DNA of 21,635 nt from Saccoglossus kowalevskii (GCF_000003605.2 NW_003135363.1:78967-100601), one strand, 5' to 3'. Positions 1 through 8,058 are shown, counted from the first letter of the stretch. A program made the numbers and translations. Notes: generated by a model from the letters alone, not told the origin.

Positions 1-679
1 CAAATTAATTGCGTTTTTATGAAATATTCGATCGTGATAAAAATTGTCGATCGTGATCAAACACATTAATCGGCATAACAACAAAACATCCGCATATATG
101 TGCTATAACAGATTCAGCTGTCGCCAAACAAAATCTTACATGTTTTGGACAATGGTTAGCGCATGGTACGTGCTATCAAGACCAAAAAACCATCAGTGGT
201 AATTATTTAATTGCTCAGTATGCTGCAAGTTTCACGGCGAGCGTGAACGTGACGAAAGTTTGAATAACTCGACCACACATAATAACATTGTCAGGTTACA
301 CCGCATCCATAGTATGAGAGAACCCCTTGACTAACTCGGAAGCACACTTTAAATTACGTTGCGGACATATGTGCTCTTTCTGATATTGTTTTAGCAAGTT
401 TATTATTTTAAACTAAAACGACGGTTATTGTATTATTATTATATATACAAGTTTAGGAAAAGTCACGTTTACAGTGTTAAGGTACACCGAATTATTCTGC
501 AAGAGCCACCGACCGTCGGTCATTTGATCGATCAATCGATCAATTGATTGATCAATTATTTATTCGTTGGATTGTAAGATCATTCTAAAATAAAAGTCAT
601 GCAAATACTAAACATTGAGCAAACTGATTTTTGTATTGTTCATGGTGATCACATTAACTTGTAGTTCTACACCTCCCAC
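1..679. other. Intergenic or intronic AT-rich DNA, left flank
   Basis: No coding region was found here. Two copies of TCGATCGTGAT lie 20 bp apart at about 28-38 and 48-58. A cluster of short palindromes sits at 511-557. If the exon at 2191 belongs to a larger gene, this stretch is probably part of the intron before it. That placement is inference. Confidence 0.6.
511..557. repeat. Cluster of short palindromes built on GATC/AATT words
   Basis: GACCG-T-CGGTC at 511-521 is followed by TTGATCGATCAA (524-535). Next comes a near-palindrome at 535-552, centred on AATT, whose nine pairs include one G-T wobble, and then ATTGATCAAT. The arms are short and low in complexity, so this may be simple-sequence drift rather than a functional site. 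Confidence 0.5.
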
Positions 680-1855
680 GTCGCGAAGGATGTGGGGGTC
701 TTCGCGAATGACATGGGTGGTCTTATCGAATGACGTGGGTGGTCTTCGCGAATGACGTGGGTGGTCTTCGCGAATGACGTGGGTGATCTTCGCGAATGAC
801 GTAGGTGGTCTTATCGAATGACGGGGTGGTCTTCGCGAATGACGTGGGTGGTCTTCGCGAATAACGTGGATGGTCTTCGAAAATGACGTGGATAGTCTTC
901 GCGAATGACGGGGGTGGTCTTCGGGAATGACGTGGGTGATCTACGCGAATGACGTGGGTGGTCTTCGGGAATGACGTGGATGGTCTTCGCGAATGACGTG
1001 GATGGTCTTCGAGAATGACGTAGGTAGTCTTCGCAAATGACGGGGTGGTCTTCGCGAATGACGTGGGTGATCTACGCAAATGACGTGGGTGGTCTTTGGG
1101 AATGACGTGGATGGTCTCCACGAATGACGTGGGTGGTCTTCGCGAATGACGGGGTGGTCTTCGCGAATGACGTGGGTGGTCTTCGCGAATGACGTGGGAG
1201 GTCTTCGCGAATTACGTGAGTGGTCTTCGCGAATGACGTGGGTGGTCTTCGCGAATGACGTGGATGGTCTTCGCGAATGACGGGGATGGTCTTCGTGAAT
1301 GACGGGGTGGTCTTTGCGAATGACGTGGGTGGTCTTCGCGAATGACGTGGGTGGTCTTGGCGAATGATGTGGGTGGTCTTCGCGAATGACGTGGATGGTC
1401 TTCGAGAATGACGTAGGTAGTCTTCGCGAATGACGGGGGTGGTCTTCGCGAATGACGTGGGTGATCTACGCAAATGACGTGGGTGGTCTTTGGGAATGAC
1501 GTGGATAGTCTCCGCGAATGACGTGGGTGGTCTTCGCGAATGACGGGGTGGTCTTCGCGAATGACGTGGGTGGTCTTCGCGAATGACGTGAGTGGTCTTT
1601 GCGAATGACGTGGGTGGTCTTCGCGAATGACGTGAATGGTCTTCGCGAATGACGTGTGTGGTCTTCGCAAATGACGTGTGTGGTTTTCGCGAATGACGTG
1701 TGTGGTCTTCACGAATGATGTGGGTGGTGTTTGCGAATGACGTGTGTGGTCTTCGCGAATGACGTGGGTGGTCTTCGCGAATGACGTGTGTGGTCTTTGC
1801 GAATGACGTTGCTGGTCTTCGCGAATGACGTGTATGGTCTTCGCGAATGACGTGC
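680..1855. repeat. Minisatellite, 22-bp unit, about 53 copies
   Basis: The unit reads GTGGTC, then the perfect palindrome TTCGCGAA, then TGACGTGG. It repeats every 22 bp, with occasional 21-bp units where GACGTGGGTGG became GACGGGGTGG. Most copies differ from the consensus at one to three positions. Each full unit has three CpG sites, so the array is a CpG-dense, G/T-rich plus-strand island in AT-rich DNA. Many variants are CpG to TpG or CpA (for example TTCGCAAA, TTTGCGAA and TTCACGAA), as expected if the array is or was methylated. Copies touch each other with no unique spacers, so it is not a CRISPR array. The first copy (680-700) is degenerate and the last ends at GACGTG near 1855. The minus strand is stop-free in consensus, which creates long artefactual open frames between 723 and 1899. 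If the exon at 2191 is correct, the array lies in the intron just upstream of it. Confidence 0.97.
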
Positions 1856-2190
1856 GGTATTTCACTGGGTATTTTCATCCTAAGAAATGCGAATACCAAA
1901 TACGGAGCGATTACGCGCGTGAGCGTCCTCTAACAATAATATCAAACATGGCAGCCCTAGGGTTTGACCGTACTCCTCAAAATAAGTTAGATAAATCTGT
2001 TCTAAACATCATGGTTTTCGGTATTCCCATGATGTATCCCTGGGAGGAAATAATAATAAACTCGTTATAACCTCATATTAGTGGGGAGACGCTTTGCCAT
2101 GATCGTGAGCTTGAATCACGTGTTCTGCCCGTTTATATGTTAATATCTAATTCTATGTACATATTTCATTTGGTTTTACCTTTTTTGTAG
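1856..2190 (+). other. Unique sequence between minisatellite and exon; probable intron end
   Basis: A plus-strand frame running out of the last repeat copies stays open to a TAA at 2068-2070. A GTGAGC donor-like site lies at 1919-1924 inside that frame. A perfect 9-bp inverted repeat (ACATCATGG at 2006-2014, CCATGATGT at 2027-2035) could form a hairpin with a 12-nt loop. The last 20 bases are T/C-rich and end TTTTTTGTAG, a good 3' splice site. No separate gene is supported. Confidence 0.45.
2181..2190 (+). promoter_or_regulatory. 3' splice site (acceptor) for the membrane-protein exon
   Basis: TTTTTTGTAG ends at 2190 and is preceded by further T/C-rich sequence from 2164. No AG occurs in the 25 bases before it. 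The downstream frame is open immediately after it. Confidence 0.5.
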
Positions 2191-2540
2191 GTGGAAGTAC
2201 ATCTCACAGAAAGCCAGGATACCCATATATTGTCATTAGTGAGGAAAAAACACCAGACTCTATCAACATCCTAATGCCAATACTTGTGTTTGTGTCGCTA
2301 CTTGCTGTAGTTGGCAAATTAATCCACCGCTGTTGCACAAGTTCCCGAAACGTTGAATTGCAACAGCCGCCATCTCAAGACCCCCAAACACAAGCTGGGA
2401 CAAAACGGAATCGCAGGAAACAGCGGCAAAACAAACACCCCGCCAACCGGCGAGAGCAAAAGCCAGACAGTCAAGCTTCATCAACACTTGGGAGTATCGA
2501 ACTGCATGATGTGAAGGATTCTCCTGGCGAAATGAGGTGA
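2191..2540 (+). CDS. C-terminal exon of a probable type I single-pass membrane protein (partial gene)
   Basis: I do not recognise the family. A T/C-rich tract ending TTTTTTGTAG gives a convincing 3' splice site. From there the frame is open for 115 codons (2193-2537) to a TGA at 2538. The first two exon bases complete a codon, so the intron is phase 1, which is common between extracellular domain exons. Residues 1-23 are polar (GSTSHRKPGYPY...) and read as an extracellular stalk. Residues 24-41 (INILMPILVFVSLLAVVG) form one hydrophobic helix. KLIHRCC follows, with a positive charge and a Cys pair that could be palmitoylated. The tail is basic and Gln-rich, with a KRNRRKQRQ cluster, and turns acidic near the end (SIELHDVKD). 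Positive charge after the helix predicts a cytoplasmic C-terminus. An AATAAA lies 96 bp after the stop. A reading starting at the internal ATG (2274) would give 88 residues with a signal anchor. I prefer the exon because the frame is open right back to the splice site. Confidence 0.55.
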
Positions 2541-2542
2541 GG
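2535..2542 (+). promoter_or_regulatory. Consensus 5' splice site overlapping the stop codon
   Basis: AG|GTGAGG fits the donor consensus, with GT at 2537-2538, and it overlaps the TGA stop at 2538-2540. Using it would remove the stop and leave a phase-2 junction. Leaving it unused ends the protein at Met-Arg. This could be a regulated choice between a short tail and an extended one. Confidence 0.35.
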
Positions 2543-2635
2543 GTTATAATAATGGTCGCGCCTAGCAATTAAAAATGTGTACATTTTAAAAGAACGACAT
2601 ATTCCTGATATTTTACTGATTGAAAGGTGCAATTA

Positions 2636-2641
2636 AATAAA
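2636..2641 (+). terminator. Polyadenylation signal AATAAA of the membrane-protein exon
   Basis: AATAAA lies 96 bp after the TGA. Downstream sequence at 2660-2680 contains a G-rich and then a T-rich stretch (GGGGTGCCC, then TTTTTT), which is compatible with a downstream element. It would give a 3' UTR of about 110-120 nt. Confidence 0.45.
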
Positions 2642-4170
2642 TGACAATAAGCAAAGAAAGAAGGGGTGCCCGATTTTTTATGAACACAATAACACTGTCA
2701 TCACCTTCATGACATTGAAACCTAATCTTACATTTTCAAATTCATACAGTGTTTTTAATAATTCAAAAACTAGTTCAGGAATTTCTACTCAGTCACAAGA
2801 AAAGAACAAACATAAATACAAATTAAAATTAATTGCAGTGTAAAGCGCCATCATTGTTGGTGTATCCAGTTATGGAACGTATCAATTGAGGATATACAGT
2901 CTCACAAAACATTCAGATTTGTTTATGTTGTTCACACTAATAGATAAAACTACTATTAGCTTTGACAATAATAAAAAACGGTAATAATCTAGAGGCAGGC
3001 ACCAAAAGTGTTCATAAACTGACCAATGTATCTTTTCTGCACCAAGAGTTATATTATGAGAACCAAACATGCAAACTCGTGTGCGCGACATTATCTAAAG
3101 CTTGCCAAATCTAGTCGTCCTACTGTACCAAATATGATACGGTGTAGAATTGATAATTGCACGTTACTTCAGAGTTCCGAGTCTAAGCGGCTTTCGAGCA
3201 CATCAGAGAATCGGAAGTTATAAACACGTCCACGCTTAGTCAGTTTTTTTCTGTAAATTAACGAAAACAATAGACAGTTGTAAATGTAAAAGTTCGAACG
3301 CGTGCAATGCGAAGTCACTGTCGTGAGGAAATTAGAATTCAAGCAATCAACCGGAAAAGAGAGACTCGATTGTATCAATGCATACATCCGGAGATTTCAA
3401 GGATTTCGTGTTGCATGCTGAGACACATTTACATATTAGTTTAATATTCTTATTCCACCGAAGACCTATTAAACCTAAACATGCGTCTGAAGAAAACATT
3501 TCTAGGGCTTTTAGTTTCGTTGAAATAGTATGAAGCCACGTAGTCTTGCTTTTTCAATTACAAATCCACTGTCTTCGGGCGTAATCATCATAGAAAATTC
3601 CGACAACCGCCATTCAATTGGTGTTTCAGATGAACACATTCAAAATGAGTATTACATAATCCTTTTCTTACTGACAAAGTAAGTTAGTTTTTGTCGAAGT
3701 TTCATCAAACAATTGTCATTCTAACAAAAAGCAACGCGCTGTACATTGTCACAGGAAATTGGAGTCTGACTGAAACCCACGTCTTTAATTCAGTACTTCT
3801 AGAAGTGTTGATTGTGACGCAGTTCTTCTGTATATTGCCTTATCCATTGATGCTTACTTCAGAGATTTTAATCACCGATCTTTCCATGGAAGTACGGTTC
3901 TTTTGTTGATTGGATTACGTCGCATGTGAACGCAATCTTGTAAAGACACTCAATCGTCGAGCAAATATATTTACGAGTCTCAAGATACTTCAGAATATGT
4001 GATTCAATACTCATTTATTATAAAAATATATATTAATTGTATATCGTATATGTCACATGGAATAATGCCATAATTGAAGTTGGCTTGTTATAGCTAGAGG
4101 TAAAACGTTATACGGATTTTAAATAACATGACACAGCGATACAACTATATACATAATATTAAAGCGGAAA
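2642..4170. other. AT-rich non-coding DNA
   Basis: Open frames here are all 72 codons or shorter, several lack an ATG start, and none has domain character. An isolated donor-like AAA|GTAAGT is at about 3677-3685. I see no repeat or RNA gene. If the long-tail splice form exists, this is intron. Confidence 0.6.
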
Positions 4171-4180
4171 GGCAAATGAC

Positions 4181-4268
4181 GCGCATGCGCATTCAATATG
4201 TGACGTCATATATTATTATCATTCATGCCGTCCAACGCTCTTGCAACTTATTGGGCATTGTATATATG
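4181..4268 (+). promoter_or_regulatory. Possible promoter: NRF1-like site, CRE and TATA-like stretch
   Basis: GCGCATGCGC at 4181-4190 matches the palindromic core bound by NRF1. TGACGTCA at 4201-4208 is a perfect cAMP-response element bound by CREB/ATF proteins. TATATATG follows at about 4261-4268. Both motifs are CpG-containing words that are rare at this base composition. The order fits an upstream promoter with initiation near 4290-4300, just before an ATG at 4318. That ATG opens a 66-codon frame of no recognised character, so the promoter may serve a non-coding or spliced transcript, or none. Confidence 0.3.
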
Positions 4269-4519
4269 CAGGGTAGAAGGTTAAATCTACAATAATATAC
4301 TTCAATTTTTTTAAAACATGTATTCAAATATATGCTATCAAAAGAAATTATATATGTTTGATTCGCTCCAAGGTATACTCGTTTATTTTATTAAAATGCT
4401 CTCTGTTTATTTGAAGCATTATTGGGCTGTTTTGAGTTCATTTGTGCTTTATACTCCCATTAATTTTGGTCATAGCGATCTGTGTCATAACTCACATATA
4501 TATTCATGGCAATATTGAA

Positions 4520-5431
4520 TGTAACTAGACACAAAGAAAAACGTACTTGTAGACAGATTTACAAAATGTGCCAGACTCTATTATTTTTCGGAGCGGAAAG
4601 CAGTTGTTGCCTAGTTAGGACTTTTTTTTTTTGTAAATTGTGACAATGTAGCTTAACAGGGGGGTAACAGATTTAAATATTTCGCAACTGTCAATGTTGT
4701 TGAGTTTATATGCAATACATTATGGTAGCTAACTTCTAATTTGAATATATAATGAAAGATATTATAACACTGGAAACTCACTAAATTAAATGTCAATCAT
4801 TTTAACATTATTAACTGTCATTTTCTGGGATGTGTAATAATAAACATAAATGAAAGATTCATCAAAGAACTCCTCACGCAGCGTAGTGTTAGGGATACCT
4901 ATGTCCCAACGAAGTGTCAGTGTCAGTGGTTGACCAGTTTTATATTCGCGACTTTTTAGATGATTGTTCGTGAATTATTGAACATAACCTATTTCTTGAT
5001 GATTTTGATGGATAGCGGAAATAAATGACGTAATCTGAAAGTGCTGGTACATAGTGCTAATCTAAATAGTAAATACAGTTTTCAGAACTGCTAAATCTCA
5101 ACCATTTTGAAATAATTCAAAAATCAGGTGCAGGAAATCTAAAATGGCGCGGCGTCCACGTGAGTGAACGCGTGTAAAGATTCAGCCACACGCTCGTCAA
5201 TTACATATTCTCACGCATGCTAGTATTTGAAGTCTACAGTTGTACAGTGATGTTAATTCAGAGTTGATTATGTAAAAATTGTCCCATTGAAAAGAATACA
5301 AAATTGAATAATTTTCTGCACTTATTTATGCAAATAGCACTATTATTCGAATATGTGGAGTACCTACTATCTAGATTGTACGCATATGGCTATCACAGAG
5401 AAAATAGTCCGCAACAAATTATATAAATTAC
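4520..5431. other. AT-rich non-coding DNA
   Basis: There is a run of 11 T at 4622-4632. A short CpG-rich spot at 5144-5180 has an ATG in good start context (AAAATGGCG) followed after 16 bases by GTGAGT, a possible tiny first exon. Nothing else was found. Otherwise no open frame or repeat stands out. Confidence 0.5.
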
Positions 5432-5721
5432 GTGAGCAAATAACACCGAATAAACGGCAAGGTAAAGACTATGTCTAATTATAGTAAATACGTACTGCGT
5501 GCGTGACTCGAACCGGCGCTCGCGTACGGCACCTAACCGCCTAGCTTCACGCCACTACACGTCTTCCCCTCGGCCACCGGGCATCCCCAAAAAAGGATGC
5601 TTAATAACCGAGCTTATTACGTGCAGAGAACATGAAACCCGTCCACGCGATCCGCGCCACACAGCGTAGCCAGAATGCGGCAAAGGCCTTCAGATCGGTG
5701 TATTCGGTGTTATTTGCTTAC
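5432..5721. mobile_element. Short non-autonomous element with 21-bp terminal inverted repeats enclosing a tRNA-like block
   Basis: The left end (5432-5452, beginning GTGAGCAAATAACACC) and the right end (5701-5721, ending GGTGTTATTTGCTTAC) are inverted copies matching at 20 of 21 positions. The 290-bp body is richer in GC than its flanks. It contains tRNA-like promoter boxes on the minus strand (5504-5576) and a hairpin of GCATCC and GGATGC around 5582-5601. It has no plausible transposase frame, so it would depend on enzymes supplied elsewhere, as MITE-type elements do. Flanking ATTAC (5427-5431) and TTTAC (5722-5726) could be a degraded target duplication, but this is weak. The inverted repeats were read directly, while the transposon interpretation is inference. 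Confidence 0.5.
5504..5576 (-). repeat. Degraded tRNA-like sequence (SINE head or tRNA pseudogene)
   Basis: On the minus strand, TGGCCGAGGGG (5566-5576) matches the RNA polymerase III A box and GGTTCGAGTCA (5504-5514) matches the B box. The 51-nt gap between them suits a tRNA with a long variable arm (Ser or Leu class) or a tRNA-derived SINE. The T arm has only three of five pairs and no good acceptor stem closes around it, so a working tRNA is unlikely. It sits inside the 5432-5721 inverted-repeat element. Confidence 0.45.
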
Positions 5722-6714
5722 TTTACTTCCTATGTCGACAGCAATTATGAGGATATAAATTACGTGGTCGTCGTCATGTCGAGTATATTATTGTATATTA
5801 CTATTATATTTAAATTGAAAAATTAATGCATATAAAATATGGTAAGGCATGTGTTGACAATTTAAGTTGTATTTTATTTCTTGGCAATGCAAGCAAGCTG
5901 AAACACAATTGTAGGTATCAACCCGTTAGTTATATCTTGGTAGCAGTATAGCTGGATGCTGTGAGTGAAGCTGTCTAAGCCGCATTAGTGATACAAATAA
6001 GAGGTCGATATAAACAGTATTAGCACTTGTAATGAGTCAACTGTCCACATTCATTACGAGCTATTGCAGAAAATGAAATTAAACATAGCTAATATTATTA
6101 GACGAACGTGTTTTGGAAACAAACATGTAATTTGTAATAACGAACGTGTGCTTCGGTCAATGTTCAATATAGTCAATATCCGTAATCAAATACGTAAAGT
6201 GTATCGTTCTTATTATGCTGTCCTTCATAAATTAAGAACTTATATGGTTGCAAGTTGTTGTTATTAATTAAAATTTGAACGCCATAATATTTCCAACCAA
6301 AATTGTGGTCTGTATTGTTCTCCAAGTTGTTACATGTAATGTTGGACATATACCTTCAATGCAAATGGCCGCAAAGGTCTCGCTGAGAGCGAGAGACCAA
6401 TGCGAGATTTAGTGTTCTATTGTCTTCTGTCACCCCGTTCAGTGACCTAAATACAATGGTTAGTCGAGCAGCAGGCGCGAGTCAATGATACACTATTTGA
6501 GAGACAAAATATAAGTCTACGAGACTCTCGCTATAAACGAGATTTCGGTTGCCATATACGCCTGATGCATATTTCCTGTGTGCTGCAGGTTTGATAAACA
6601 TTTATGTTGCGAATTATGACCATTACGGGCATAAAGAGGCCGACAAATTACATAACCTACACCTGCCTTTGAGAAAGCACTATTAAATATTTGTTTGTAT
6701 TTCTTTGGCTACAG
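5722..6714. other. AT-rich non-coding DNA with one strong hairpin
   Basis: Only short open frames occur. The notable structure is GGTCTCGCT-GAG-AGCGAGAGACC at 6376-6398, a nine-pair stem with a two-base bulge. The final 25 bases before 6715 are T-rich and end GGCTACAG, a good 3' splice site. Confidence 0.5.
6376..6398. repeat. Imperfect inverted repeat (hairpin)
   Basis: Arms GGTCTC/GAGACC and GCT/AGC enclose GAG, with a two-base bulge on the right side. The site is GC-rich in an AT-rich setting. Related GCGAGATTT and CGAGATTTCGG words follow at about 6402 and 6539, which may mean it is part of an old repeat. Confidence 0.45.
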
Positions 6715-6904
6715 ATCCGTTAACCGTCGTCACCAGCTTTATCCAGGCTGCAAATGCAATTGTTCCTGTAGTCACATCACGCATGCGCCGCTTAGTCATC
6801 GACAACTACTTCGAACTAATCACACAAGGCAGAAACCTCTCGCATACTATTTTGGGGAAGATTTGAGCGACGAAGTTACCGAATCACAAATGACAAGACT
6901 ATGA
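6715..6904 (+). CDS. Candidate alternative last exon: cytoplasmic tail with PDZ-ligand-like C-terminus
   Basis: A T-rich tract ending GGCTACAG precedes 6715. The frame that starts at 6716 is open for 62 codons to TGA at 6902. The intron phase it needs (2) is exactly the phase left by the donor at 2537, and the joined codon would again be Arg. The peptide is soluble, with basic stretches, a Cys-rich GCKCNCSC segment near residues 11-18, an acidic run (GEDLSDEV) and the ending ESQMTRL. A terminal T-x-L is a class I PDZ-binding ligand, as expected for the tail of a membrane receptor. A second frame, from 6717 to a TGA at 6864, is also open for 49 codons and is more hydrophobic. It would need a phase-1 upstream exon. 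I infer the exon from splice-site quality and phase only; chance phase agreement is one in three. Confidence 0.25.
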
Positions 6905-7663
6905 TATACGGTGACTGGTACATGCAATCAGAAGGTCACCAAATTGCGGAAATAGTCAGATGAAAGTGAATGAACATCGCAACTCAGACATAACACGTGC
7001 CGATCTGCACCGTGACGTCATTGATTCAATTTGTGGAATGATTATTGGTGCTTACGAAATTTTATATATAATTTCAGAATGTATATAATTCTACTGGTGC
7101 CTCTAGGACTTAATTGGATCTGCTTGTGGTTGTATATAATAATGTTACTACTCGATTGACTTCCTTAAAGCCACGTGGTCGGTGCCACACAATATCTGGG
7201 GTGCTTCTTTTCCTTGAATTGATTTAGAGCATTGTGTGTATCTCCTATCTCGAGCCTCTTCATCTTCTTCGATGAAGGGAATTGCTGTGTTATGCAGACG
7301 CTGTAAACGTGCCCATGTATCGGAATGCATTCATACATAATTAGCAGTATTCAGACAAGGAAACCCGCTCAGTGGAACGCAGTTTACTGTTTATTCATCC
7401 ATATCAAATGAGCAAACCCGTGGATAGATGCGGACTTCAAATCGATGATCATGTCCTGTCTGTATTATTTCTATGCACATAGCAATGCGCCAAGCAGAGT
7501 GAAGGGTTCGTATGTTTCAGTGGTATGACACAGAATTTGAATCTACTTGTATGTGTCAGATAAGCATTTAAATTTCACCAGTTTAGAGGGCCTTTAGAGT
7601 TGGGAAAAGCTTTGGGATAGAGGCATAACGTCGCTTAAACCATTGACACACTGTATTTACAGT
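6905..7663. other. Non-coding sequence; possible 3' UTR of the 6715 exon
   Basis: No AATAAA was found between 6905 and 7680, so a transcript from the 6715 exon would run to the signal at 7681. A perfect TGACGTCA lies at 7013-7020. A 60-codon minus-strand frame at 7148-7330 begins with a real ATG and is somewhat richer in GC than its surroundings, but it has no recognised motif or flanking splice site. Confidence 0.45.
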
Positions 7664-7691
7664 CCCTTTTTACTTCTTTCAATAAAAAGGG
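7664..7691 (+). terminator. Hairpin containing a polyadenylation signal
   Basis: CCCTTTTTA (7664-7672) and TAAAAAGGG (7683-7691) form a perfect nine-pair inverted repeat with a ten-base loop. AATAAA at 7681-7686 straddles the loop and right arm. Downstream, 7720-7770 is strongly G/T-rich (TGTGTTGCTTGTTTG, then GTTGTTGTTTCTG), like a polyadenylation downstream element. It is a candidate 3' end for the exon at 6715. Confidence 0.35.
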
Positions 7692-8000
7692 GAATTACAC
7701 TTTTTACTTTTTGAAAATAATGTGTTGCTTGTTTGATTTATTTGTATATGTTTTCGTTGTTGTTTCTGTTCTAGGGTCTCTAAAATAGACGTCCCATTAC
7801 GTTGTGGTGATTTGCAGTGACGTCACATGTTTCATTCCCAGATTTACAAACGTAATGTGGTTATTTACCGTAATCTTCGCACAGTGTACGTCCGTAATGT
7901 TTTTACACTCGCTGTATATACATCACACAGGACGCGATGCGAACAAAACACGGAGCGACAGAATTATTAGTTGCTAACGACACACAACGTTGCTGATTCT

Positions 8001-8052
8001 AAAAAGCAAACAAATAAACAAACAAATACACAAACAAATAAATAAATACATA
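8001..8052. repeat. Simple repeat, CAAA/TAAA tetranucleotides
   Basis: This is an impure run of CAAA, TAAA and TACA units. It runs directly into the 16-bp minisatellite, with six bases between them. Confidence 0.8.
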
Positions 8053-8058
8053 GGCAGT

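Noticed and set aside
680-1855. CRISPR array
   Set aside because: Copies are contiguous with no unique spacers, and the host is clearly eukaryotic.
723-1899. Three long minus-strand open frames (132, 275 and 217 codons) as protein-coding genes
   Set aside because: They are the stop-free complement of the 22-bp minisatellite, encode the same peptide in all three frames and lack any gene context. They are kept only as a curiosity.
2263-2568. 101-codon minus-strand frame
   Set aside because: It is the antisense shadow of the better-supported plus-strand exon at 2191-2540.
5144-5165. Tiny first exon (MARRP, then GTGAGT)
   Set aside because: Start context and donor are both good, but five codons cannot be supported without transcript data.
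5504-5576. Functional tRNA gene
   Set aside because: A and B boxes are present, but the T arm is mispaired and no acceptor stem closes, so it is called a degraded tRNA-like sequence.
5632-5826. 64-codon plus-strand frame
   Set aside because: It begins inside the inverted-repeat element and runs out through its right end with no coding character.
7148-7330. 60-codon minus-strand frame with ATG start and mixed charged composition
   Set aside because: No recognised motif, splice sites or polyadenylation signal, and the length is within chance expectation. It could be an old pseudogene fragment but cannot be supported.
7775-7821. Possible short exon after TTCTGTTCTAG
   Set aside because: The acceptor is good and the phase matches the 2537 donor, but only 14 codons precede a stop. 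The T-rich tract is better explained as a polyadenylation downstream element.
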